Source of the DNA: Syntrophomonas sp. UBA1376 | GTDB taxonomy: Bacteria; Bacillota; Syntrophomonadia; Syntrophomonadales; Syntrophomonadaceae | NCBI GenBank assembly: GCA_002305535.1 | Contig: DBRE01000123.1 | Span: forward strand, 1 to 8,308 | Direction: 5' to 3' | DNA length: 8,308 nt | Translations under genes and position numbers: made by a program | Shown here: positions 1 to 6,632 of the stretch, in pieces | Layout: every line of letters starts with the position of its first letter | Numbering within the stretch: the first letter of the stretch is position 1 | The notes under the pieces: model-generated | What the model saw: the letters and a program-made list of their open reading frames with translations, nothing else | Databases searched by the model: none | What the model was told of the DNA's origin: nothing

Positions 1-57
1 TTTGCAGCTGAACATCAACGGCAGGCATTCTTATCATTATAATTAGGTGATGGTTGG
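1..57 (+). other. possible 3' end of an upstream gene; frame undecided
   Basis: Two + strand frames are open from the window edge. One ends in TAA at 40-42 (13 residues ending AFLSL) and the other in TAG at 44-46 (14 residues ending HYHYN-like). The third frame stops at 9-11. Neither peptide is long enough to recognise. The terminator starting at 58 would suit the end of a gene closing here, but the stretch could equally be non-coding. It also contains a TATAAT hexamer at 38-43. Confidence 0.25.
38..43 (+). promoter_or_regulatory. -10-like hexamer TATAAT upstream of the mutS2 leader
   Basis: A perfect TATAAT lies at 38-43. The hexamer 17 bp upstream (TCAACG at 15-20) matches the TTGACA consensus only in part, and there is no extended -10 TG. 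If real, transcription would start near 50, just before the terminator hairpin at 58-83, giving a leader of about 170 nt before the mutS2 start. I see no better promoter between here and 218. Confidence 0.25.
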
Positions 58-83
58 AACCGTGCTGGGTGCACGGTTTTTTT
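58..83 (+). terminator. rho-independent terminator 1 upstream of mutS2
   Basis: The stem ACCGTGC (59-65) pairs perfectly with GCACGGT (71-77) around a 5-nt loop TGGGT. A58-T78 can extend it, and T78-T83 forms a run of U in RNA. This is a textbook intrinsic terminator in the + direction. There is no matching A run upstream, so it should not work on the minus strand. Confidence 0.8.
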
Positions 84-125
84 GTTCCTTCGTTATTTGA
101 GCCTTAATAAGCTCAAGTTTGGGGT

Positions 126-170
126 ACCGGACTTGGCAGCCGTTAGTTCTGCTGCAGTCCGGTTTTTTTT
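126..170 (+). terminator. rho-independent terminator 2 in the mutS2 leader
   Basis: ACCGGACT (126-133) pairs perfectly with AGTCCGGT (156-163). After a 2-nt bulge (TG), GCAGC (136-140) pairs with GCTGC (151-155), leaving a 10-nt loop. T163-T170 is an eight-base T tract. This is stronger than terminator 1 and lies 48 nt before the mutS2 start, so transcripts from upstream should rarely reach mutS2 unless the stem is prevented from forming. Confidence 0.8.
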
Positions 171-217
171 ATTGGGAGTCGCGTCGGGAAACGACCCAAA
201 TCAAGGAGGCTATTTTA

Positions 218-2191
218 ATGAACCAAAACGCTATAAACGTACTGGAATTCGATAAGATCATTGCTGAGATAAAGACTTTTGCTATGACGGAAACCGCCCG
301 AAATCTTATCGAGCAACTCCAGCCATCGGTCAATTATGTGCAGGTCAAGAATTGGATGGACGAAACCACTGAAGCCCGTAGTATGCTGGAGGCTAACTCG
401 AGCGTTCCTTTGCCCGCCATGGAAAACATACCGGAGATCATGGCCAAGTTGGGCAGGGGGGTTGTGCTCATTCCGGGAGAATTGGAATCATGTCGGAAGC
501 TTTTGGAAGGGGTGAAAAGAATGGGTAAATATATGGAAGCCCTGGGATCAGTGGCGCCCCGATTGGCATCGTATGCCCATTCCATGTTCCCGCTGGATGA
601 TTTATACGAACAGATCGATGGGGCCATCGTCAATCAGACCGTAGCGGACAGAGCCAGCAGTGAGCTTTACAGGGTTCGCAAGCGTATGCTTATTGTGGAG
701 GATCGTATCCGGCAAAAGCTCAATGACATTTTAAGATCGGATTCCTATGCCGCTATGCTGCAAGACCCAGTGATACAGGAAAGAAGCGGACGTCTGGTAG
801 TGCCGGTACAGCGGCAGTTTCGCAAGAAGTTTCCCGGAACCGTGGTCGATACTTCTTCCACTGGTTCTACAGTATTTATGGAACCGGCTGCGGTCACCCG
901 CCTTCAAGATGAGTTTGCCCAGCTCAAAGCGGAAGAAGAGGTGGAGGTTTACCGGATTCTCACTCATTTGACCGAACAGGTAGAAAGTCATAGACAGGAA
1001 TTGGCGATAAATGTGGAAACCATTACCCATTATGATTTTGTGTTTGCGAAAGCTAAGTACAGTCGATCACAAGACATGCGGCCGGTTCAGCTTAATACTT
1101 CCGGCATCTGCATTATCAAACAAGGGCGACACCCATTATTGGGGACTGGTGCAGTACCCCTGGATTTCCATATCGGGGGCTCAAACCGGGCACTGGTTAT
1201 TACGGGGCCTAATACAGGTGGCAAGACAGTCACTCTCAAGACAGTGGGATTGCTTACCATGATGGCTCAAGCCGGCCTGCATGTGCCGGTGGAGGAAGGA
1301 AGCGAAATTGCGATATTCACCGATATCCTGGCTGATATAGGTGACGGACAAAGCATGGAACAGTCTTTGAGTACCTTCTCTGCTCATGTGCGCAACATCT
1401 TGACCATGCTTTCCTGTGCTGATTCAGGCTCTCTCATTCTACTGGATGAGTTGGGAGCGGGTACTGATCCTGCGGAAGGACGAGGGTTTGCCATCGCCGT
1501 ACTGGAGGAGATCTTTGCCCGAGGAGCTACTATTGTGGCTACCACTCACTTTGGAGAAATAAAAGAGTTTGCTCAGCATAGGGAAGGCTTTGTTAATGGA
1601 TGCATGGAATTCGACCCGGAGAGTTTACAACCCCTTTATAGGTTGAAAATCGGAACTTGGGGTGATAGTCACGCTTTCTTGATCGCTCTGAAGCTGGGCA
1701 TGGATCCGGCTTTGATAGCTCACGCTTATGAAATCAGCTATGGCAAACCGATGGCTTTTCAGTGGGAATCCGGTATCCAGTCCGAAAAGCTGATCGATGA
1801 AGCGGCTATTCAGGCACACCGGGAAAAAGAACGCGCTCGGGAGGAAGCGGAAAAAATTCAAGCGCGGTTGGAACGGCAGAGCAAGTATGAAAAGAAGAAC
1901 CTGAAAGTTGGGGATCGGGTCTATATAAGTACTATGCAGCGTACCGGTGTGGTCTGCGAGGAGGAGAATGCTAAGGGCGATCTGGTGGTTTTGGTTGTGG
2001 GCAAAAAGTTTCGCATCAACAATAAACGCTTGTCGCTGCATATTGACCGGGAGGATCTCTACCCGGAAGATTATGATTTGGACGTGGTATTGGAAACCAA
2101 GGAGAATCGGAAAAAGCGGAAGACAATGGGTAAGCACCATATCGAAGGACTGGTGATCGAGTCTCGGGATGATGTTATTGAGCCTAAATAA
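218..2191 (+). CDS. mutS2: MutS2-family ATPase lacking the C-terminal Smr domain
   Basis: The product is a 657-aa MutS2-family DNA or ribosome-associated ATPase. The N-terminus (NVLEFDKI, residues 7-14) and the core with YAAMLQDPV, VPVQRQF and STGSTVFMEP are MutS2-like. The ABC-type ATPase follows: Walker A GPNTGGKT (330-337), signature region QSLSTFSAH, Walker B LILLDE with D410 and E411, and switch histidine H444 in TTHFGEIKEF. A short charged coiled coil (about 530-580) leads to a KOW-like segment (VGDRVYI to about residue 628). Family members such as B. subtilis MutS2 are about 785 aa and end in an Smr nuclease domain; here the chain stops about 29 residues after the KOW-like part. The family GxPGxSNA motif reads GTWGDSHAF. 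The ATG at 218 follows AAGGAGG (203-209) by 8 nt; the frame is open further upstream, but that part contains terminator 2. Family membership is secure. The role (recombination control or collided-ribosome rescue) is inferred from relatives that possess Smr. Confidence 0.88.
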   Translation: MNQNAINVLEFDKIIAEIKTFAMTETARNLIEQLQPSVNYVQVKNWMDETTEARSMLEANSSVPLPAMENIPEIMAKLGRGVVLIPGELESCRKLLEGVKRMGKYMEALGSVAPRLASYAHSMFPLDDLYEQIDGAIVNQTVADRASSELYRVRKRMLIVEDRIRQKLNDILRSDSYAAMLQDPVIQERSGRLVVPVQRQFRKKFPGTVVDTSSTGSTVFMEPAAVTRLQDEFAQLKAEEEVEVYRILTHLTEQVESHRQELAINVETITHYDFVFAKAKYSRSQDMRPVQLNTSGICIIKQGRHPLLGTGAVPLDFHIGGSNRALVITGPNTGGKTVTLKTVGLLTMMAQAGLHVPVEEGSEIAIFTDILADIGDGQSMEQSLSTFSAHVRNILTMLSCADSGSLILLDELGAGTDPAEGRGFAIAVLEEIFARGATIVATTHFGEIKEFAQHREGFVNGCMEFDPESLQPLYRLKIGTWGDSHAFLIALKLGMDPALIAHAYEISYGKPMAFQWESGIQSEKLIDEAAIQAHREKERAREEAEKIQARLERQSKYEKKNLKVGDRVYISTMQRTGVVCEEENAKGDLVVLVVGKKFRINNKRLSLHIDREDLYPEDYDLDVVLETKENRKKRKTMGKHHIEGLVIESRDDVIEPK

Positions 2192-2251
2192 GTCTGGGTG
2201 GAGGGCTCTTCATGAAAGATCCAAATCCGCCGTCGCCGGTCTTACGGGAGT

Positions 2252-2378
2252 GTAGGGGACGATGCCCACATCGTCCCGGGCTCCTGGCAATCCCAAAATC
2301 ATCATATGGGTATGGCTTGGGAATACTCGTGCCATATCTGATATATGAACGCGGGGCGATGTGGGCATTGCCCCCTAC
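2252..2378. mobile_element. MITE-like palindromic element with 26-bp terminal inverted repeats
   Basis: The left end (2252-2277, starting GTAGGGGACGATG) and right end (2353-2378, ending CATTGCCCCCTAC) are inverted copies differing at 3 of 26 positions. Each end is itself a hairpin. On the left, GGGACGATG (2256-2264) pairs with CATCGTCCC (2269-2277) over a CCCA loop. On the right, GGGGCGATG (2353-2361) pairs with CATTGCCCC (2366-2374) over TGGG, with one G-T wobble. The interior also folds: TGGCA (2285-2289) with TGCCA (2330-2334), and TCCCAA (2291-2296) with TTGGGA (2317-2322). There is no transposase and no clear target-site duplication. GTAGGGGCGAT-type palindromes are, to my knowledge, common dispersed repeats in clostridial genomes. 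Mobility is inferred. Confidence 0.6.
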
Positions 2379-2450
2379 TAACTGCCCACGAAATCCTACC
2401 CTGGCGGAAATTTCTGGATCCTTTCAGCAGTCTCAGAGCTCCCCCCTAAC

Positions 2451-2493
2451 TAAAGCACATCCAGAGTTGCGGGAGGTTAACACTCTGGCTTTA
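2451..2493 (+). repeat. inverted repeat (hairpin) overlapping the promoter of the radical SAM gene
   Basis: CCAGAGT (2461-2467) pairs with ACTCTGG (2482-2488) around a 14-nt loop. TAAAG (2451-2455) pairs with CTTTA (2489-2493) once a 5-nt CACAT bulge is allowed. No T run follows, so it is not an intrinsic terminator. It lies across the candidate -35 box at 2477-2482, which would allow a regulatory role as operator or structured DNA. It could also be part of the decayed repeat region. Confidence 0.45.
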
Positions 2494-2509
2494 TGGTAAT
2501 ATATATAAT
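2477..2509 (+). promoter_or_regulatory. sigma-A-type promoter candidate for the radical SAM / DUF2344 / rng cluster
   Basis: TTAACA at 2477-2482 matches TTGACA in 5 of 6 positions. A perfect TATAAT lies at 2504-2509, but the spacing of 21 bp is long. An overlapping TATATA at 2500-2505 gives the ideal 17 bp with a poorer -10 match. The AT-rich tract, the following ribosome binding site at 2531 and the gap from mutS2 all support a promoter here. Which -10 is used cannot be decided by eye. Confidence 0.5.
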
Positions 2510-2541
2510 ACGGCATTTTGTGGCAGAAGCGGAGGAATATG

Positions 2542-4389
2542 ATGAAGGATAGGTTGTTTCGTGACATTCTTCCCCGGGTATCAAAACCAATCAGGTACAC
2601 CGGTAATGAATTAAATATTATCAAGAAAGATTGGGATAGCAGTCGGGTAAAAATGGTGTTTGCTTTTCCCGATGTATATGAGGTGGGGATGTCGCATATC
2701 GGTGGGCGGATATTGTATGGGGTGATCAACGAGACTACCGATCATCTGCTGGAGAGGTCTTTTGCCCCCTGGCCGGATATGGAAAAGCTGATGCGGGAGG
2801 AAGGGATCCCTCTGTATGCCCTGGAATCCTACCGTCCCTTGACTGATTTTGAGGTAGTGGGTTTTTCTCTGCAATATGAGCTGTCAGTTACTAATATTCT
2901 AAATATGCTGGATCTGGCTGGGATACCGATATTTAGCCGAGAGCGCACTGATGATGATCCGCTCATACTGGCTGGAGGGCCGGTGGCTTTTAATCCGGAG
3001 CCTTTCAGTGATTTCTTCGATCTTTTTATGATCGGAGATGGTGAAGAGGCTCTGCCGGAACTTCTGGATGAAGTGGAACGGGTGCGGGATCTGCCCCGTC
3101 AGGAAAAACTATTGCGTTTGGCGAGAGTTGAAGGGATCTATGTGCCTTCTCTGTATGAAGTTTCTTATAATAGTGACGGCACTCTAGCGGCTATGGAACC
3201 TCTTTATCCTGAGGTGCCCCGGAGGGTGCGCAAAGCGATAGTGGCTGATTTGGATAAGGCCTTCTATCCTGACAATCCTATTCTTCCCTATATGACGGTG
3301 GTGCATGACCGGGCTGTATTGGAAGTAATGCGAGGATGTCAACGGGGCTGCCGTTTTTGTCATGCTGGTATGGTCTATCGTCCGGTGCGGGAAAAAAGTG
3401 TGGCGACCTTGCAGCGTCAAGCCCGGGCACAGTTGGAGAACACTGGTTATGAGGAAGTTTCCCTGGCTTCCTTGAGCACTTTGGATTATACCGGGGTCAA
3501 CCAATTGGTAAAGGGACTGGTAGCGGAACACGGTTCAAAAGGGGTGGGGGTCGCTCTGCCGTCTCTGCGTGTGGATGCTTTTTCTATCGATCTGGCCAAC
3601 GAGGTACAGAAAGTACGCAAGACTACTTTGACTCTGGCACCGGAGGCGGGAACGCAACGATTACGTGATGTCATCAATAAAAATGTTACCCAGGAGCAGT
3701 TGTATGATGCGGTGGAAGCGGCCTTCAAATCGGGCTGGCTGGCGGTGAAACTCTACTTTATGATCGGGCTGCCCACCGAGACCGAAGAAGATCTGGACGG
3801 TATACTGCAGCTGTTGGAGGAGGTCAAAGGTATCGGCAATCGATATGCGCGCCGCCCGGTAGAAATCAGGGCCAGTATGGCCTGTTTTGTCCCCAAGGCG
3901 CATACCCCCTTTCAGTGGCAGCCCCAGGACAGCATTGAAAAATTGCAGGAAAAAATCAGCTATATGACCCGCTATCGTCGCCGGGGGATAAAACTAAGCT
4001 TCCATGACAGTCGGGTAAGCTACCTGGAAGGTATCATAGCTCGGGGTGATAGAAGATTGGGACAGATGATCTACCAGGCGTGGAAAAATGGGGCCGTATT
4101 CGATGGATGGTCGGAATACTTTCGCTTTGAACACTGGCAAAAGGCTATGGAGGAGTCCGGGCTAGATCCCCAGTTTTATGTTTCCAGGGTGCGCTCCTTT
4201 GATGAATTGCTGCCCTGGGATTTCGTCGATAGTGGAGTAACTAAAGACTACTTACGTAAAGAAAATGAGAAGGCTATGGAGGGTGTGCCGACCTTGGATT
4301 GCCGCCGGGAGGACTGCACGGGCTGTGGTGTTTGCCCTAGTTTCGAAGTGGAAATTGACCTGAGAGGGGGAGACGAGAGTGCGCATTAG
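2542..4389 (+). CDS. B12-binding-like radical SAM protein (TIGR03960 family), function unknown
   Basis: The product is a 615-aa radical SAM enzyme. An N-terminal Rossmann-like region of the B12-binding type (about 35-180; PDVYEVGMSHIGG at 43-55, GDGEEALPEL near its end) lacks the DxHxxG cobalamin motif, so cobalamin may not bind through a lower His ligand. The radical SAM core carries CxxxCxxC as C266, C270 and C273 in MRGCQRGCRFCHAG, the ligands of the [4Fe-4S] cluster that cleaves S-adenosylmethionine. The C-terminus has a second Cys set (C587, C592, C595, C598; CxxxxCxxCxxC) that could hold another metal or cluster. The family is widespread in Clostridia next to DUF2344 and RNase G; its substrate is not established as far as I know. 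ATG 2542 is chosen because GGAGG (2531-2535) is 6 nt away; ATG 2539 (3 nt) and TTG 2518 are less likely. It overlaps the next gene by 11 nt, implying coupled translation. Confidence 0.88.
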   Translation: MKDRLFRDILPRVSKPIRYTGNELNIIKKDWDSSRVKMVFAFPDVYEVGMSHIGGRILYGVINETTDHLLERSFAPWPDMEKLMREEGIPLYALESYRPLTDFEVVGFSLQYELSVTNILNMLDLAGIPIFSRERTDDDPLILAGGPVAFNPEPFSDFFDLFMIGDGEEALPELLDEVERVRDLPRQEKLLRLARVEGIYVPSLYEVSYNSDGTLAAMEPLYPEVPRRVRKAIVADLDKAFYPDNPILPYMTVVHDRAVLEVMRGCQRGCRFCHAGMVYRPVREKSVATLQRQARAQLENTGYEEVSLASLSTLDYTGVNQLVKGLVAEHGSKGVGVALPSLRVDAFSIDLANEVQKVRKTTLTLAPEAGTQRLRDVINKNVTQEQLYDAVEAAFKSGWLAVKLYFMIGLPTETEEDLDGILQLLEEVKGIGNRYARRPVEIRASMACFVPKAHTPFQWQPQDSIEKLQEKISYMTRYRRRGIKLSFHDSRVSYLEGIIARGDRRLGQMIYQAWKNGAVFDGWSEYFRFEHWQKAMEESGLDPQFYVSRVRSFDELLPWDFVDSGVTKDYLRKENEKAMEGVPTLDCRREDCTGCGVCPSFEVEIDLRGGDESAH

Positions 4390-5053
4390 GGCAGAATATC
4401 GCATAGGGCCGGAACTGCGCTTTTTATCGAATTTGGAGACTATGCACATGATGGAACGTGCCCTGCGGCGTGCCCGAATCCCTTTTGCTCTCAGTGAAGG
4501 GTTCAACCCCCATATCCGTTTGTCCATGGGAACGGTTTTGCCGGTGGGACTTTGGGGTGAAAAAGAGTATTTCGATCTGGAACTGGATGGGAAGATGGAT
4601 CTGGAGGAGCTTTGCCAGGACTTGAATAGGGTTTTGCCGGAGGGCGCCCATATCATACAGGCCCGGGAGTTGGCTGTGACTACCCCCTCACTTATGAAAG
4701 CGGTCAACTGTGCCGCCTATGGTTTCATTTTACAGATGATGCAGCAGGATATTGCCACCATATGTCAAAATATTCTTAAGGCTGATGAGCTTCTTATCCC
4801 GAGTCGGGGTAAGAAAAAAGGTGTTGACAAGGATCTTAGAAAGGGAATTTATAAAATAGACACCCAGCTCACAGAGGCAGGGGTTTGCCTGATGTTTTGG
4901 GTCGGCACCGGAGAACCGCTCAACATTCGCTATGATGAACTAACCGATCTTTTGCAGCAGCAAGGGGTTCCAACTCAGGCGATTGTAGATGTGTTCCGGG
5001 AAGGTAATTATATCAGAATAAATGGAGGGCTTTACAGTCCGCTGGAAAGGTAA
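4379..5053 (+). CDS. radical SAM-linked protein, DUF2344 / TIGR03936 family
   Basis: The product is a 224-aa soluble protein with no signal peptide or membrane segment. It opens with IRAEYRIGPELRFLSNLE (2-19) and continues with ALRRARIPFALSEGFNPHIRLSMG, the characteristic N-terminal block of the DUF2344 family. This family usually lies beside, or is fused to, the TIGR03960 radical SAM protein. It is thought to assist that enzyme, but its biochemical role is unknown to me. The start is GTG at 4379, inside the end of the preceding gene and 8 nt after a purine-rich GAGGGGG site (4364-4370); the 11-nt overlap suggests the two proteins are made together. RNase G follows after only 3 nt. Family assignment is firm; a partner or substrate-presenting role is inference. 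Confidence 0.85.
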   Translation: MRIRAEYRIGPELRFLSNLETMHMMERALRRARIPFALSEGFNPHIRLSMGTVLPVGLWGEKEYFDLELDGKMDLEELCQDLNRVLPEGAHIIQARELAVTTPSLMKAVNCAAYGFILQMMQQDIATICQNILKADELLIPSRGKKKGVDKDLRKGIYKIDTQLTEAGVCLMFWVGTGEPLNIRYDELTDLLQQQGVPTQAIVDVFREGNYIRINGGLYSPLER

Positions 5054-5056
5054 GTC

Positions 5057-6490
5057 ATGAGCCGAGAAATAATTGCGGAAGTTTATCCCTGGGAATCCCG
5101 GGTGGCTATTGTTGAAGAAGGCCGTCTGGTGGAAGTTTTCTGGGCGGATCTTAACGAAAATGTAGGCAAAATCTATAAGGGCAAGGTCAAAGATATCATC
5201 CCCGGGCTATCCTGCGCCTTTATTGATATTGGCCTGGCTAAGAATGCCTTTTTGTACGCTGGTGATATTGTCGCTCCTGGTTTGAAAAAAAGCCGCAACA
5301 TTTTTGACCTGGTTAAAAGCGGGCAGGATATCATGGTGCAGGTCAAAAAGGAGGCTTTTTCTGAGAAAGGTGCGCGAGTCACCGGTGACCTCACCATACC
5401 TGGACATTTTGTGGTTCTGCTGGTCTATCAAAATGAAGTCTCGATTTCGCGTAAAATAACTGGTGACAACCGCCGTGAGCATTTGCGCAGTCTGGTAGAA
5501 GCCAACAAGCCCGAAGGTGTTGGCGTTATACTTAGAACTGCCTGTCTGGAAGCTGAAGACCAGGAGATACTGGGTGAACTCCAGGAACTATTGCAGGTCT
5601 GGGAAGAAATACAGCATCGTTTTGCTACCAGCAAGGCTCCCAGCTTGCTCTATGAGGATATCGATGTTCTGGAAAGGACTCTGCGGGATTATTTGGACAG
5701 CGATATTGGGCGGGTAGTGATCAATAATGTCAAGTTGAAGGAACGCATCAACAATTTTATCCGCGAGAAAAAAGGCGGAGCGCACTTTAGGGTTCAGTTT
5801 GAGGAAGGCGATCTATTCGAGAAATATGGCCTGGAAAAGGATATTCGACGGGCTCTGCGTCGTAAAGTGTGGTTAAAGAGCGGGGGCTACCTGATTTTTG
5901 ATCAGACCGAAGCTATGACTGTTATTGATGTAAACAGCGGCAAATATACAGGAAAAGATGATTTTGAAGACACGGTACATAAGCTGAACATGGAAGCCGC
6001 AGTGGAGATCCCTCGCCAGCTGCGTTTGCGAAGTATTGGGGGTATTATCCTGATAGACTTTATTGATATGAAAACCAAGGATCATAAAGAGGAAGTGGTG
6101 GAGATTCTGCGCTCTGAGTTGCAGAAGGATAAAGCCCACACTCGTATTATTGGAATGACTGGACTGGGTTTTCTGGAAATGACCCGCAAGAAATCCCGTT
6201 ATGGAGTATCAGAATTCTTTACCGATGAATGTGCGACCTGCAATGGGCGCGGGCGTACCTTCAATCTATTTGCGCTCGCCTGTGAGGTCAAGCGCAAGTT
6301 GACCAATATGTCTTATACTGATAATCCTGATCTCATCTGCGAAGCCCATCCGGAACTCTTACAGTACATTGAAAATGATGCCAAGAATATCGAATACATA
6401 AAAAGGCGCACCGGCAAAGGGCTGAAACTGGTAGCTAATCCTGAATTGGCAATAAACGACTATCGGATCAATGCCGGTGAAACGTCCTGA
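5057..6490 (+). CDS. rng: ribonuclease G (Rne/Rng family)
   Basis: The product is a 477-aa single-strand-specific endoribonuclease of the RNase E/G family, close in length to E. coli RNase G (489 aa) and without the long RNase E scaffold tail. The S1 RNA-binding domain is at about 36-115 (VGKIYKGKVKDIIPG, FIDIGLAKNAFL). The DNase I-like catalytic part carries the two metal-binding aspartates: D291 in TVIDVNSGKYTGK and D334 in IILIDFIDM, spaced 43 residues apart as in E. coli RNase E (D303/D346). The Zn-link C392-A-T-C395 lies in CATCNGRGR and pairs subunits in relatives. The expected role is 5'-end-sensed mRNA decay and rRNA processing in the cytoplasm. ATG 5057 comes 3 nt after the upstream stop with only a weak AAAGG site (5046-5050), so translation is probably coupled. 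Its place just before rplU is common in Clostridia. Confidence 0.95.
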   Translation: MSREIIAEVYPWESRVAIVEEGRLVEVFWADLNENVGKIYKGKVKDIIPGLSCAFIDIGLAKNAFLYAGDIVAPGLKKSRNIFDLVKSGQDIMVQVKKEAFSEKGARVTGDLTIPGHFVVLLVYQNEVSISRKITGDNRREHLRSLVEANKPEGVGVILRTACLEAEDQEILGELQELLQVWEEIQHRFATSKAPSLLYEDIDVLERTLRDYLDSDIGRVVINNVKLKERINNFIREKKGGAHFRVQFEEGDLFEKYGLEKDIRRALRRKVWLKSGGYLIFDQTEAMTVIDVNSGKYTGKDDFEDTVHKLNMEAAVEIPRQLRLRSIGGIILIDFIDMKTKDHKEEVVEILRSELQKDKAHTRIIGMTGLGFLEMTRKKSRYGVSEFFTDECATCNGRGRTFNLFALACEVKRKLTNMSYTDNPDLICEAHPELLQYIENDAKNIEYIKRRTGKGLKLVANPELAINDYRINAGETS

Positions 6491-6632
6491 ATACCGCTTG
6501 ACTTTGCGGTTCTTAGTATGGTAAGTTTTATGGTGGTTGCTCGTTTTTGCAACCGCTCAGCACAGGTTTTTAAAATGGTCATTGGGCCTACCTGTGACTG
6601 GCGAGTCTAAAAAATGTGGAGGTGTCTGTCTA
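6491..6632 (+). promoter_or_regulatory. structured 5' leader of rplU, candidate L21 autoregulatory leader
   Basis: The 142-nt gap before rplU has two hairpins. GGTTGC (6535-6540) pairs with GCAACC (6549-6554), extendable to 6532-6557 by a G-C and two wobble pairs. CACAGGT (6561-6567) pairs with ACCTGTG (6590-6596) and is extended by CAG/CTG (6558-6560 with 6598-6600) past one bulged A. A competing hairpin GACT-GGCG-AGTC (6596-6607) comes next, followed by an A-rich stretch and the GGAGG site at 6618-6622. Ribosomal protein L21 leaders that control rplU are known in Firmicutes (Rfam L21 leader). Position and shape fit, but I could not align it to that model. A weak 5-bp hairpin, ACCGC/GCGGT (6493-6510), directly follows rng. 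Confidence 0.5.

Larger units (their letters stand above)
2192..2541 (+). other. intergenic region with palindromic element, second inverted repeat and promoter candidate
   Basis: This is a 350-bp gap between mutS2 and the radical SAM gene. It holds a MITE-like element (2252-2378), an inverted repeat (2451-2493) and a promoter candidate ending near 2509. A ribosome-binding-site-like GGAGG (2200-2204) sits 7 nt before an ATG at 2212 that opens a 95-codon frame. That frame crosses the whole repeat element and resembles nothing I know. I found no Smr-like peptide in any + strand frame that would complete MutS2. Confidence 0.6.

Noticed and set aside
47..66. T-box-like sequence GGTTGGAACCGTG (and a weaker GGGGTACCGG at 121-130)
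   Set aside because: It resembles the T-box consensus, but in true T-boxes the UGGNACC segment is bulged in an antiterminator and a separate downstream strand forms the terminator. Here ACCG is itself the 5' strand of the terminator stem. No stem I is visible and no tRNA-related gene follows.
119..217. N-terminal extension of the MutS2 frame (starting at 119)
   Set aside because: The extra 33 residues are encoded by terminator 2 and lack a ribosome binding site; ATG 218 has AAGGAGG and gives the family N-terminus.
1625..2140. 171-codon minus-strand frame inside mutS2
   Set aside because: It lies wholly opposite a well-supported conserved gene and has no recognisable domain.
6498..6522. TTGACT plus TATGGT as a promoter for rplU
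   Set aside because: The spacing is only 13 bp and no acceptable -10 occurs at 16-18 bp. A promoter inside or before rng, or readthrough, remains possible.
6537..6632. N-terminal extension of L21
   Set aside because: The added residues come from the hairpin leader and are absent from the L21 family; ATG 6633 has the proper GGAGG and gives the standard 103 aa.
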